From: Isoperla grammatica
Lineage: Eukaryota; Arthropoda; Insecta; Plecoptera; Perlodidae
DNA length: 64,000 nucleotides
Direction: 5' to 3'
Assembly (NCBI GenBank): GCA_945910005.1
Contig: CAMDTW010000269.1
Coordinates: 1-64,000, forward strand
The notes below the pieces were generated by a model that saw only the letters and a program-made list of their open reading frames with translations, did no database searches and was not told the origin of the DNA. The stretch's first letter is position 1. Each line of letters begins with the position of its first letter. The translations under genes and the position numbers were made by a program. Positions 24,556-38,500 of this stretch are shown here, piece after piece.

Positions 24556-27020
24556 TTCTGAAAGAGTATTATGAAAATGCATAAATTGAGTTTTTTCGTC
24601 GTTTTTGGTTAAAATATGCATAAAATATAGAAATTGGCTGATTTTAGTCAATCTACCACAAACTTCCAGTTTTAAGAGGAATCTTGCATACGGCTGGGAT
24701 TCCTAAGGGTTTCAACCAAATTGCACAAATCGTTGTTTTAGAGCGTTTCAGGCTCCAATAAGCACAATTTGTCCATTTCGTCACATTTCGATAACTTCTA
24801 TAGAAGTTACACCCTCCGTTGAAAAATAAGAATTATAGGCTGCATTCTTCAAGAGTAAAATGAAAATGCATAAATTGAGTTTTTTCGTCGTTTTTGGTTA
24901 AAATATGCATAAAAAATAGAAATTGGCTGATTTCAGTCTATCTACCACAAACATCCAGTTTTAAGAGGATCTTGCATACGGCTGGGATTCCTAAGGGTTT
25001 CAACCAAAGTTGACAAATCGTTGTTTTAGAGCGTTTCAGGCTCCAATAAGCACAATTTGTCCATTTCGTCACATTTCGATAACTTCTATAGAAGTTACAC
25101 CCTCCGTCGAAAAATAAGAATTATAGGTTGCATTCTTCAAGAGTATAATGAAAATGCATAAATTGAGTTTTTTCGTCGTTTTTGGTTAAAATATGCATCA
25201 AAAATAGACATTGGCTGATTTCAGTCTATCTACCACAAACTTCCAGTTTTAAGAGGAATCTTGCATACGGCCGGGATTCCTAAGGGTTTCAACCAAAGTT
25301 GACAAATCGTTGTTTTAGAGCGTTTCAGGCTCCAATAAGCACAATTTGTCCATTTCGTCACATTTCGATAACTTCTATAGAAGTTACACGATCCGTCGAA
25401 AAATAAGAATTATAGGTTGCATTCTTCAAGAGTATAATGAAAATGCATAAATTGAGTTTTTTCGTCGTTTTTGGTTAAAATATGCATAAAATATAGAAAT
25501 TGGCTGATTTTAGTCAATCTACCACAAACTTCCAGTTTTAAGAGGAATCTTGCATACGGCTGGGATTCCTAAGGGTTTCAACCAAATTGCACAAATCGTT
25601 GTTTTAGAGCGTTTCAGGCTCCAATAAGCACAATTTGTCCATTTCGTCACATTTCGATAACTTCTATAGAAGTTACACCCTCCGTCGAAAAATAAGAATT
25701 ATAGGTTGCATTCTTCAAGAGTATAATGAAAATGCATAAATTGAGTTTTTTCGTCGTTTTTGGTTAAAATATGCATAAAATATAGAAATTGGCTGATTTT
25801 AGTCTATTCACCACAAACTTCCAGTTTTAAGAGGAATCTTGCATACGGCTGGGATTCCTAAGGGTTTCAACCAAATTGCACAAATCGTTGTTTTAGAGCG
25901 TTTCAGGCTCCAAAAAGCACAATTTGTCCATTTCGTCACATTTCGATAACTTCTATAGAAGTTACACCCTCCGTCGAAAAATAAGAATTATAGGTTGCAT
26001 TCTTCAAGAGTATAATGAAAATGCATAAATTGAGTTTTTTCGTCGTTTTTGGTTAAAATATGCATAAAAAATAGAAATTGGCTGATTTCAGTCTATCTAC
26101 CACAAACTTCCAGTTTTAAGAGGAATCTTGCATACGGCCGGGATTCCTAAGGGTTTCAACCAAAGTTGACAAATCGTTGTTTTAGAGCGTTTCAGGTTCC
26201 AATAAGCACAATTTGTCCATTTCGTCACATTTCGATATTTTCTATAGAAGTTACACCCTCCGTCGAAAAATAAGAATTATAGGTTGCATTCTTCAAGAGT
26301 ATAATGAAAATGCATAAATTGAGTTTTTTCGTCGTTTTTGGTTAAAATATGCATAAAAAATAGAAATTGGCTGATTTCAGTCTATCTACCACAAACTTAC
26401 AGTTTTAAGAGGAATCTTGCATACGGCCGGGATTCCTAAGGGTTTCAACCAAAGTTAACAAATCGTTGTTTTAGAGCGTTTCAGGCTCCAATAAGCACAA
26501 TTTGTCCATTTCGTCACATTTCGATAACCTCTATAGAAGTTACACCCTCCGTTGAAAAATAAGAATTATAGGCTGCATTCTTCAAGAGTATAATGAAAAT
26601 GCATAAATTGAGTTTTTTCGTCGTTTTTGGTTAAAATATGCATAAAAAATAGAAATTGGCTGATTTCAGTCTATCTACCACAAACATCCAGTTTTAAGAG
26701 GATCTTGCATACGGCTGGGATTCCTAAGGGTTTCAACCAAAGTTGACAAATCGTTGTTTTAGAGCGTTTCAGGCTCCAATAAGCACAATTTGTCCATTTC
26801 GTCACATTTCGATAACTTCTATAGAAGTTACACCCTCCGTCGAAAAACAAGAATTATAGGTTGCATTCTTCAAGAGTATAATGAAAATGCATAAATTGAG
26901 TTTTTTCGTCGTTTTTGGTTAAAATATTCATCAAAAATAGACATTGGCTGATTTCAGTCTATCTACCACAAACTTCCAGTTTTAAGAGGAATCTTGCATA
27001 CGGCCGGGATTCCTAAGGGT
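24556..27020 (+). repeat. 15-mer copy 2, left part only
   Basis: This repeats the first eight to nine monomers of the 15-mer at +4,332 bp: gagtaaaatg at 24,853, gttacacgat at 25,383, ctattcacc at 25,804, then caggttcc, acttacag, gataacctct, the 288-bp form and cgaaaaacaag. It breaks off inside the catcaaaa monomer between about 27,000 and 27,040, where cgtagttt and cctcac appear instead of gatagctact. A private change is aaaatattcatc near 26,924. Confidence 0.88.
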
Positions 27021-29240
27021 TTCAACCAAAGTTGACAAATCGTAGTTTTAGAGCGTTTCAGGCTCCAATAAGCACAATTTGTCCATTTCCTCACATTTCG
27101 ATAACTACTTTAGAAGTTACACCAACCGTTGAAAAATAATAATGTTAGTGTGCATTCTGAAAGAGTATTATGAAAATGCATAAATTGAGTTTTTTGGTCG
27201 TTTTTGGTTAAAATATGCATAAAATATAGAAATTGGCTGATTTAAGTCTATCTACCACAAACTTCCAGTTTTAAGAGGAATCTTGCATACGGCTGGGATT
27301 CCTAAGGGTTTCAACCAAATTGCACAAATCGTTGTTTTAGAGCGTTTCAGGCTCCAATAAGCACAATTTGTCCATTTCGTCACATTTCGATAATTTCTAT
27401 AGAAGTTACACCCTCCGTCGAAAAATAAGAATTATAGGTTGCATTCTTCAAGAGTATTATGAAAATGCATAAATTGAGTTTTTTCGTCGTTTTTGGTTAA
27501 AATATGCATAAAAAATAGAAATTGGCTGATTTCAGTCTATCTACCACAAACTTCCAGTTTTAAGAGGAATCTTGCATACGGCCGGGATTCCTAAGGGTTT
27601 CAACCAAAGTTAACAAATCGTTGTTTTAGAGCGTTTCAGGCTCCAATAAGCACAATTTGTCCATTTCGTCACATTTCGATAATTTCTATAGAAGTTACAC
27701 CCTCCGTTGAAAAATAAGAATTATAGGCTGCATTCTTCAAGAGTATAATGAAAATGCATAAATTGAGTTTTTTCGTCGTTTTTGGTTAAAATATGCATAA
27801 AATATAGAAATTGGCTGATTTTAGTCTATCTACCACAAACTTCCAGTTTTAAGAGGAATCTTGCATACGGCTGGGATTCCAAAGGGTTTCAACCAAAGTT
27901 GACAAATCGTTGTTTTAGAGCGTTTCAGGCTCCAATAAGCACAATTTGTCCATTTCGTCACATTTCGATAACTTCTATAGAAGTTACACCCTCCGTCGAA
28001 AAATGAGAATTATAGGTTGCATTCTTCAAGAGTATAATGAAAATGCATAAATTGAGTTTTTTCGTCGTTTGTGGTTAAAATATGCAAAAAATATAGAAAT
28101 TGGCTGATTTCAGTCTATCTACCACAAACTTCCAGTTTTAAGAGGAATCTTGCATACGGCCGGGATTCCTAAGGGTTTCAACCAAAGTTGACAAATCGTT
28201 GTTTTACAGCGTTTCAGGCTCCAATAAGCACAATTTGTCCATTTCGTCACATTTCGATAACTTCTATAGAAGTTACACCCTCCGTCGAAAAATAAGAATT
28301 ATAGGTTGCATTCTTCAAGAGTATAATGAAATGCATAAATTGAGTTTTTTCGTCGTTTTTGGTTAAAATATGCATAAAAAATAGAAATTGGCTGATTTCA
28401 GTCTATCTACCAAAAACTTCCAGTTTTAAGAGGAATCTTGCATACAGCCGGGATTCCTAAGGGTTTCAACCAAAGTTGACAAATCGTTGTTTAAGAGCGT
28501 TTCAGGCTCCAATAAGCACAATTTGTCCATTTCGTCACATTTCGATAACTTCTATAGAAGTTACACCCTCCGTTGAAAAATAAGAATTATAGGCTGCATT
28601 CTTCAAGAGTATAATGAAAATGCATAAATTGAGTTTTTTCGTCGTTTTTGGTTAAAATTTGCATAAAATATAGAAATTGGCTGATTTTAGTCTATCTACC
28701 ACAAACTTCCAGTTTTAAGAGGAATCTTGCATACGTCTGGGATTCCTAAGGGTTTCAACCAAATTGCACAAATCGTTGTTTTAGAGCGTTTCAGGCTCCA
28801 ATAAGCACAATTTGTCCATTTCGTCACATTTCGATAACTTCTATTAAAAGTTAAACCCTCCGTCGAAAAATAAGAATTATAGGTTGCATTCTTCAAGAGT
28901 ATAATGAAAATGCATAAATTGAGTTTTTTCGTCGTTTTTGGTTAAAATATGCATAAAAAATAGAAATTGGCTGATTTCAGTCTATCTACCACAAACTTCC
29001 AGTTTTAAGAGGAATCTTGCATACGGCCGGGTTTCCTAAGGGTTTCAACCAAAGTTGACAAATCGTTGTTTTAGAGCGTTTCAGGCTCCAATAAGCACAA
29101 TTTTTCCATTTCGTCACATTTCGATAACTTCTATAGAAGTTACACCCTCCGTCGATAAATAAGAATTATAGGTTGCATTCTTCAAGAGTATAATGAAAAT
29201 GCATAAATGTAGTTTTTTCGTCGTTTTTGGTTAAAATATG
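27021..29240 (+). repeat. Foreign-order monomers interrupting the 15-mer
   Basis: About seven and a half monomers break the 15-mer order. The first part matches the 16.9-17.5 kb series (cgtagttt and cctcac, B patch, gatttaagtc, aatttctatag, gagtattatg). The second part matches 5,779-6,960 (cgtttgtgg, atgaaatgc, gcatacagccgg, cgtctggg with tattaaaagttaaacc, gtttcc with gataaataag, aaatgtag). Because the 15-mer resumes at an earlier monomer (tctattcacc), total spacing between copies rises to 7,799 bp: 4,332 plus 3,467, twelve monomers. Confidence 0.82.
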
Positions 29241-32200
29241 CATAAAATATAGAAATTGGCTGATTTTAGTCTATTCACCACAAACTTCCAGTTTTAAGAG
29301 GAATCTTGCATACGGCTGGGATTCCTAAGGGTTTCAACCAAATTGCACAAATCGTTGTTTTAGAGCGTTTCAGGCTCCAAAAAGCACAATTTGTCCATTT
29401 CGTCACATTTCGATAACTTCTATAGAAGTTACACCCTCCGTCGAAAAATAAGAATTATAGGTTGCATTCTTCAAGAGTATAATGAAAATGCATAAATTGA
29501 GTTTTTTCGTCGTTTTTGGTTAAAATATGCATAAAAAATAGAAATTGGCTGATTTCAGTCTATCTACCACAAACTTCCAGTTTTAAGAGGAATCTTGCAT
29601 ACGGCCGGGATTCCTAAGGGTTTAAACCAAAGTTGACAAATCGTTGTTTTAGAGCGTTTCAGGTTCCAATAAGCACAATTTGTCCATTTCGTCACATTTC
29701 GATATTTTCTATAGAAGTTACACCCTCCGTCGAAAAATAAGAATTATAGGTTGCATTCTTCATGAGTATAATGAAAATGCATAAATTGAGTTTTTTCGTC
29801 GTTTTTGGTTAAAATATGCATAAAAAATAGAAATTGGCTGATTTCAGTCTATCTACCACAAACTTACAGTTTTAAGAGGAATCTTGCATACGGCCGGGAT
29901 TCCTAAGGGTTTCAACCAAAGTTAACAAATCGTTGTTTTAGAGCGTTTCAGGCTCCAATAAGCACAATTTGTTTATTTCGTCACATTTCGATAACCTCTA
30001 TAGAAGTTACACCCTCCGTTGAAAAATAAGAATTATAGGCTGCATTCTTCAAGAGTATAATGAAAATGCATAAATTGAGTTTTTTCGTCGTTTTTGGTTA
30101 AAATATGCATAAAAAATAGAAATTGGCTGATTTCAGTCTATCTACCACAAACATCCAGTTTTAAGAGGATCTTGCATACGGCTGGGATTCCTAAGGGTTT
30201 CAACCAAAGTTGACAAATCGTTGTTTTAGAGCGTTTCAGGCTCCAATAAGCACAATTTGTCCATTTCGTCACATTTCGATAACTTCTATAGAAGTTACAC
30301 CCTCCGTCGAAAAACAAGAATTATAGGTTGCATTCTTCAAGAGTATAATGAAAATGCATAAATTGAGTTTTTTCGTCGTTTTTGGTTAAAATATGCATCA
30401 AAAATAGACATTGGCTGATTTCAGTCTATCTACCACAAACTTCCAGTTTTAAGAGGAATCTTGCATACGGCCGGGATTCCAAAGGGTTTCAACCAAAGTT
30501 GACAAATCGTTGTTTTAGAGCGTTTCAGGCTCCAATAAGCACAATTTGTCCATTTCGTCACATTTCGATAGCTACTTTAGAAGTTACACCAACCGTTGAA
30601 AAATAATAATGTTAGTGTGCATTCTGAAAGAGTATTATGAAAATGCATAAATTGAGTTTTTTGGCGTTTTTGGTTTAAATATGCATACAATATAGAAATT
30701 GGCTGATTTTAGTCTATCTACCACAAACTTCCAGTTTTAACAGGAATCTTGCATACGGCTGGGATTCCTAAGGGTTTCTACCAAATTGCACAAATCGTTG
30801 TTTTAGAGCGTTTCAGGCTCCAATAAGCACAATTTGTCAATTTCGTCGCATTTCGATTACTTCTATAGAAGTTACACCCTCCGTTGAAAAATAAGAATTA
30901 TAGGCTGCATTCTTCAAGAGTATAATGAAAAAGAATAAATTGAGTTTTTTCGTCGTTTTTGGTTAAAATATGCATAAAAAATAGAAGTTGGCTGATTTCA
31001 GTCTATCTACCACAAACTTCCAGTTTTAAGAGGAATCTTGCATACGGCTGGGATTCCTAAGGGTTTCAACCAAAGTTGACAAATCGTTGTTTTAGAGCGT
31101 TTTAGGCTCCAATAAGCACAATTTGTCCATTTCGTCACATTTCGATAACTACTTTAGAAGTTACACCAACCGTTGAAAAATAATAATGTTAGTGTGCATT
31201 GTGAAAGAGTATTATGAAAATGCATAAGTTGAGTTTTTTGGTCGTTTTTGGTTAAAATATGCATAAAATATAGAAATTGGCTGATTTTAGTCTATCTACC
31301 ACAAACTTCCAGTTTTAAGAGGAATCTTGCATACGGCCGGGATTTCTAAGGGTTTCAACCAAAGTTGACAAATCGTTGTTTTAGAGCGTTTTAGGCTCCA
31401 ATAAGCACAATTTGTCCATTTTGTCACATTTCGATAACTTCTATAGAAGTTACACCCTCCGTTGAAAAATAAGAATTATAGGCTGCATTCTTCAAGAGTA
31501 TAATGAAAATGCATAAATTGAGTTTTTTCGTCGTTTTTGGTTAAAATATGCATAAAATATAGAAATTGGCTGATTTTAGTCTATCTACTACAAACTTCCA
31601 GTTTTAAGAGGAATCTTGCATACGGCTGGGATTCCTAAGGGTTTCAACCAAATTGCACAAATCGTTGTTTTAGAGCGTTTCAGGCTCCAATTAGCACAAT
31701 TTGTCCATTTCGTCACATTTCGATAACTTCTATAGAAGTTACACCCTCCGTTGAAAAATAAGAATTATAGGCTGCATTCTTCAAGAGTATAATGAAAATG
31801 CATAAATTGAGTTTTTTCGTCGTTTTTGTTTAAAATATGCATAAAATATAGAAATTGGCTGATTTTAGTCTATCTACCACAAACTTCCAGTTTTAAGAGG
31901 AATCTTGCATACGGCTGGGATTCCTAAGGGTTTCAACCAAATTGCACAAATCGTTGTTTTAGAGCGTTTCAGGCTCCAATAAGCACAATTTGTCCATTTC
32001 GTCACATTTCGATAATTTCTATAGAAGTTACACCCTCCGTTGAAAAATAAGAATTATAGGCTGCATTCTTCAAGAGTATAATGAAAATGCATAAATTGAG
32101 TTTTTTCGTCGTTTTTGGTTAAAATATGCATAAAACATAGAAATTGGCTGATTTTAGTCTATCTACCACAAACTTCCAGTTTTAAGAGGAATCTTGCATA

Positions 32201-32354
32201 CGGCTGGGATTCCAAAGGGTTTCAACCAAAGTTGACAAATCGTTGTTTTAGAGCGTTTCAGGCTCCAATAAGCACAATTTGTCCATTTCGTCACATTTCG
32301 ATAACTACTTTAGAAGTTACACCAACCGTTGAAAAATAATAATGTTAGTGTGCA
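29241..32354 (+). repeat. 15-mer copy 3, from tctattcacc to its end
   Basis: The 15-mer order resumes at ctattcacc (29,271, which is 3,467 bp after 25,804 and 4,332 bp before 33,603) and continues through caggttcc, acttacag, the 288-bp form, cgaaaaacaag, gatagctact, ggcgtttttggtttaaat, tttctacc, cataagttg, ctactac and aaaacatag. Private changes include gtttatttcg (about 29,972), tcatgagtat (about 29,760), aaagaataaa (about 30,930) and ttttgtttaaaat (about 31,826). Confidence 0.86.
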
Positions 32355-35260
32355 TTCTGAAAGAGTATTATGAAAATGCATAAATTGAGTTTTTTCGTCG
32401 TTTTTGGTTAAAATATGCATAAAATATAGAAATTGGCTGATTTTAGTCAATCTACCACAAACTTCCAGTTTTAAGAGGAATCTTGCATACGGCTGGGATT
32501 CCTAAGGGTTTCAACCAAATTGCACAAATCGTTGTTTTAGAGCGTTTCAGGCTCCAATAAGCACAATTTGTCCATTTCGTCACATTTCGATAACTTCTAT
32601 AGAAGTTACACCCTCCGTTGAAAAATAAGAATTATAGGCTGCATTCTTCAAGAGTAAAATGAAAATGCATAAATTGAGTTTTTTCGTCGTTTTTGGTTAA
32701 AATATGCATAAAAAATAGAAATTGGCTGATTTCAGTCTATCTACCACAAACATCCAGTTTTAAGAGGATCTTGCATACGGCTGGGATTCCTAAGGGTTTC
32801 AACCAAAGTTGACAAATCGTTGTTTTAGAGCGTTTCAGGCTCCAATAAGCACAATTTGTCCATTTCGTCACATTTCGATAACTTCTATAGAAGTTACACC
32901 CTCCGTCGAAAAATAAGAATTATAGGTTGCATTCTTCAAGAGTATAATGAAAATGCATAAATTGAGTTTTTTCGTCGTTTTTGGTTAAAATATGCATCAA
33001 AAATAGACATTGGCTGATTTCAGTCTATCTACCACAAACTTCCAGTTTTAAGAGGAATCTTGCATACGGCCGGGATTCCTAAGGGTTTCAACCAAAGTTG
33101 ACAAATCGTTGTTTTAGAGCGTTTCAGGCTCCAATAAGCACAATTTGTCCATTTCGTCACATTTCGATAACTTCTATAGAAGTTACACGATCCGTCGAAA
33201 AATAAGAATTATAGGTTGCATTCTTCAAGAGTATAATGAAAATGCATAAATTGAGTTTTTTCGTCGTTTTTGGTTAAAATATGCATAAAATATAGAAATT
33301 GGCTGATTTTAGTCAATCTACCACAAACTTCCAGTTTTAAGAGGAATCTTGCATACGGCTGGGATTCCTAAGGGTTTCAACCAAATTGCACAAATCGTTG
33401 TTTTAGAGCGTTTCAGGCTCCAATAAGCACAATTTGTCCATTTCGTCACATTTCGATAACTTCTATAGAAGTTACACCCTCCGTCGAAAAATAAGAATTA
33501 TAGGTTGCATTCTTCAAGAGTATAATGAAAATGCATAAATTGAGTTTTTTCGTCGTTTTTGGTTAAAATATGCATAAAATATAGAAATTGGCTGATTTTA
33601 GTCTATTCACCACAAACTTCCAGTTTTAAGAGGAATCTTGCATACGGCTGGGATTCCTAAGGGTTTCAACCAAATTGCACAAATCGTTGTTTTAGAGCGT
33701 TTCAGGCTCCAAAAAGCACAATTTGTCCATTTCGTCACATTTCGATAACTTCTATAGAAGTTACACCCTCCGTCGAAAAATAAGAATTATAGGTTGCATT
33801 CTTCAAGAGTATAATGAAAATGCATAAATTGAGTTTTTTCGTCGTTTTTGGTTAAAATATGCATAAAAAATAGAAATTGGCTGATTTCAGTCTATCTACC
33901 ACAAACTTCCAGTTTTAAGAGGAATCTTGCATACGGCCGGGATTCCTAAGGGTTTCAACCAAAGTTGACAAATCGTTGTTTTAGAGCGTTTCAGGTTCCA
34001 ATAAGCACAATTTGTCCATTTCGTCACATTTCGATATTTTCTATAGAAGTTACACCCTCCGTCGAAAAATAAGAATTATAGGTTGCATTCTTCAAGAGTA
34101 TAATGAAAATGCATAAATTGAGTTTTTTCGTCGTTTTTGGTTAAAATATGCATAAAAAATAGAAATTGGCTGATTTCAGTCTATCTACCACAAACTTACA
34201 GTTTTAAGAGGAATCTTGCATACGGCCGGGATTCCTAAGGGTTTCAACCAAATTGCACAAATCGTTGTTTTAGAGCGTTTCAGGCTCCAATAAGCACAAT
34301 TTGTCCATTTCGTCACATTTCGATAACTTCTATAGAAGTTACACCCTCCGTCGAAAAACAAGAATTATAGGTTGCATTCTTCAAGAGTATAATAAGAGTA
34401 TAAAGAGTATAAAAATGCATAAATTGAGTTTTTTCGTCGTTTTTGGTTAAAATATGCATCAAAAATAGACATTGGCTGATTTCAGTCTATCTACCACAAA
34501 CTTCCAGTTTTAAGAGGAATCTTGCATACGGCCGGGATTCCTAAGGGTTTCAACCAAAGTTGACAAGTCGTTGTTTTAGAGCGTTTCAGGCTCCAATAAG
34601 CACAATTTGTCCATTTCGTCACATTTCGATAGCTACTTTAGAAGTTACACCAACCGTTGAAAAATAATAATGTTAGTGTGCATTCTGAAAGAGTATTATG
34701 AAAATGCATAAATTGAGTTTTTTGGCGTTTTTGGTTTAAATATGCATACAATATAGAAATTGGCTGATTTTAGTCTATCTACCACAAACTTCCAGTTTTA
34801 ACAGGAATCTTGCATACGGCTGGGATTCCTAAGGGTTTCTACCAAATTGCACAAATCGTTGTTTTAGAGCGTTTCAGGCTCCAATAAGCACAATTTGTCA
34901 ATTTCGTCGCATTTCGATTACTTCTATAGAAGTTACACCCTCCGTTGAAAAATAAGAATTATAGGCTGCATTCTTCAAGAGTATAATGAAAAAGCATAAA
35001 TTGAGTTTTTTCGTCGTTTTTGGTTAAAATATGCATAAAAAATAGAAGTTGGCTGATTTCAGTCTATCTACCACAAACTTCCAGTTTTAAGAGGAATCTT
35101 GCATACGGCTGGGATTCCTAAGGGTTTCAACCAAAGTTGACAAATCGTTGTTTTAGAGCGTTTTAGGCTCCAATAAGCACAATTTGTCCATTTCGTCACA
35201 TTTCGATAACTACTTTAGAAGTTACACCAACCGTTGAAAAATAATAATGTTAGTGTGCAT
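32355..35260 (+). repeat. 15-mer copy 4, shortened
   Basis: This copy starts at the same point as copies 1 and 2 (gagtaaaatg at 32,652, gttacacgat at 33,182). The acttacag monomer is fused to the later cgaaaaacaag monomer: the distance between these two markers is 166 bp here and 454 bp in copy 3, a loss of exactly 288 bp. A 17-bp insertion follows. The series then continues with gatagctact, ggcgtttttggtttaaat and tttctacc but stops after the gaagttgg monomer, about 35.2 kb, and passes into the 17-mer region. Confidence 0.86.
34383..34411 (+). repeat. Short 9-bp repeat expansion inside one monomer
   Basis: aagagtata occurs at 34,383, 34,394 and 34,403 where every other monomer has a single copy followed by atgaaaatgcat. 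The net gain is 17 bp. This is the only expansion of its kind that I found in the window, and it lies 24 bases downstream of marker bases at a 288-bp monomer deletion. Replication slippage or end-joining during the deletion could explain it. Confidence 0.85.
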
Positions 35261-35548
35261 TCTGAAAGAGTATTATGAAAATGCATAAATTGAGTTTTTT
35301 GGTCGTTTTTGGTTAAAATATGCATAAAATATAGAAATTGGCTGATTTTAGTCTATCTACCACAAACTTCCAGTTTTAAGAGGAATCTTGCATACGGCTG
35401 GGATTCCTAAGGGTTTCAACCAAATTGCACAAATCGTTGTTTTAGAGCGTTTCAGGCTCCAATAAGCACAATTTGTCCATTTCGTCACATTTCGATAACT
35501 TCTATAGAAGTTACACCCTCCGTCGAAAAATAAGAATTATAGGTTGCA

Positions 35549-38500
35549 TTCTTCAAGAGTATAATGAAAATGCATAAATTGAGTTTTTTCGTCGTTTTTA
35601 GTTAAAATATGCATTAAAAATAGAAATTGGCTGATTTCAGTCTATCTACCACAAACTTCCAGTTTTAAGAGGAATCTTGCATACGGCCGGGATTCCTAAG
35701 GGTTTCAACCAAAGTTGACAAATCGTTGTTTTAGAGCGTTTCAGGCTCCAATAAGCACAATTTGTCCATTTCGTCACATTTCGATAATTTCTATAGAAGT
35801 TACACCCTCCGTTGAAAAATAAGAATTATAGGCTGCATTCTTCAAGAGTATAATGAAAATGCATAAATTGAGTTTTTTCGTCGTTTTTGGTTAAAATATG
35901 CATAAAACATAGAAATTGGCTGATTTTAGTCTATCTACCACAAACTTCCAGTTTTAAGAGGAATCTTGCATACGGCTGGGATTCCAAAGGGTTTCAACCA
36001 AAGTTGACAAATCGTTGTTTTAGAGCGTTTCAGGCTCCAATAAGCACAATTTGTCCATTTCGTCACATTTCGATAACTTCTATAGAAGTTACACCCTCCG
36101 TCGAAAAATGAGAATTATAGGTTGCATTCTTCAAGAGTATAATGAAAATGCATAAATTGAGTTTTTTCGTCGTTTGTGGTTAAAATATGCAAAAAATATA
36201 GAAATTGGCTGATTTCAGTCTATCTACCACAAACTTCCAGTTTTAAGAGGAATCTTGCATACGGCCGGGATTCCTAAGGGTTTCAACCAAAGTTGACAAA
36301 TCGTTGTTTTACAGCGTTTCAGGCTCCAATAAGCACAATTTGTCCATTTCGTCACATTTCGATAACTTCTATAGAAGTTACACCCTCCGTCGAAAAATAA
36401 GAATTATAGGTTGCATTCTTCAAGAGTATAATGAAATGCATAAATTGAGTTTTTTCGTCGTTTTTGGTTAAAATATGCATAAAAAATAGAAATTGGCTGA
36501 TTTCAGTCTATCTACCAAAAACTTCCAGTTTTAAGAGGAATCTTGCATACAGCCGGGATTCCTAAGGGTTTCAACCAAAGTTGACAAATCGTTGTTTAAG
36601 AGCGTTTCAGGCTCCAATAAGCACAATTTGTCCATTTCGTCACATTTCGATAACTTCTATAGAAGTTACACCCTCCGTTGAAAAATAAGAATTATAGGCT
36701 GCATTCTTCAAGAGTATAATGAAAATGCATAAATTGAGTTTTTTCGTCGTTTTTGGTTAAAATTTGCATAAAATATAGAAATTGGCTGATTTTAGTCTAT
36801 CTACCACAAACTTCCAGTTTTAAGAGGAATCTTGCATACGTCTGGGATTCCTAAGGGTTTCAACCAAATTGCACAAATCGTTGTTTTAGAGCGTTTCAGG
36901 CTCCAATAAGCACAATTTGTCCATTTCGTCACATTTCGATAACTTCTATTAAAAGTTAAACCCTCCGTCGAAAAATAAGAATTATAGGTTGCATTCTTCA
37001 AGAGTATAATGAAAATGCATAAATTGAGTTTTTTCGTCGTTTTTGGTTAAAATATGCATAAAAAATAGAAATTGGCTGATTTCAGTCTATCTACCACAAA
37101 CTTCCAGTTTTAAGAGGAATCTTGCATACGGCCGGGTTTCCTAAGGGTTTCAACCAAAGTTGACAAATCGTTGTTTTAGAGCGTTTCAGGCTCCAATAAG
37201 CACAATTTTTCCATTTCGTCACATTTCGATAACTTCTATAGAAGTTACACCCTCCGTCGATAAATAAGAATTATAGGTTGCATTCTTCAAGAGTATAATG
37301 AAAATGCATAAATGTAGTTTTTTCGTCGTTTTTGGTTAAAATATGCATAAAAAATAGAAATTGGCTGATTTCAGTCTATCTACCACAAACTTCCAGTTTA
37401 AAGAGGAATCTTGCATACGGCCGGGATTCCTAAGGGTTTCAACCAAAGTTGACAAATCGTTGTTTTAGAGCGTTTCAGGCTCCACTAAGCTCAATTTGTC
37501 CATTTCGTCACATTTCGATTACTTCTATAGAAGTTACACCCTCCGTTGAAAAATAAGAATTATAAGCTGCATTCTTCAAGAGTATAATGAAAATGCATAA
37601 ATTGAGTTTTTTCGTCGTTTTTGGTTAAAATATGCATAAAATATAGAAATTGGCTGATTTTAGTCTATCTGACACAAACTTCCAGTTTTAAGAGGAATCT
37701 TGCATACGGCTGGGATTCCTAAGGGTTTCAACCAAATTGCACAAATCGTTGTTTTAGAGCGTTTCAGGCTCCAATAAGCACAATTTGTCCATTTCGTCAC
37801 ATTTCGATAACTTCTGTAGAAGTTACACCCTCCGTCGAAAAATAAGAATTATAGGTTGCATTCTTCAAGAGTATAATGAAAATGCATAAATTGAGTTTTT
37901 TCGTCGTTTTTGGTTAAAATATGCATAAAAAATAGAAGTTGGCTGATTTCAGTCTATCTACCACAAACTTCCAGTTTTAAGAGGAATCTTGCATACGGCT
38001 GGGATTCCTAAGGGTTTCAACCAAAGTTGACAAATCGTTGTTTTAGAGCGTTTCAGGCTCCAATAAGCACAATTTGTCCATTTCGTCACATTTCGATAAC
38101 TACTTTAGAAGTTACACAAACCGTTGAAAAATAATAATGTTAGTGTGCATTCTGAAAGAGTATTATGAAAATGCATAAATTGAGTTTTTTGGTCGTTTTT
38201 GGTTAAAATATGCATAAAATATAGAAATTGGCTGATTTAAGTCTATCTACCACAAACTTCCAGTTTTAAGACGAATCTTGCATACGGCCGGGATTCCTAA
38301 GGGTTGCAACCAAAGTTGACAAATCGTTGTTTTAGAGCGTTTCAAGCTCCAATAAGCACAATTTGTCCATTTCGTCACATTTCGATAACTTCTATAGAAG
38401 TTACACCCTCCGTCGAAAAATAAGAATTGTAGGTTGCATTCTTCAAGAGTATAATGAAAATGCATAAATTGAGTTTTTTCGTCGTTTTTGGTTAAAATAT

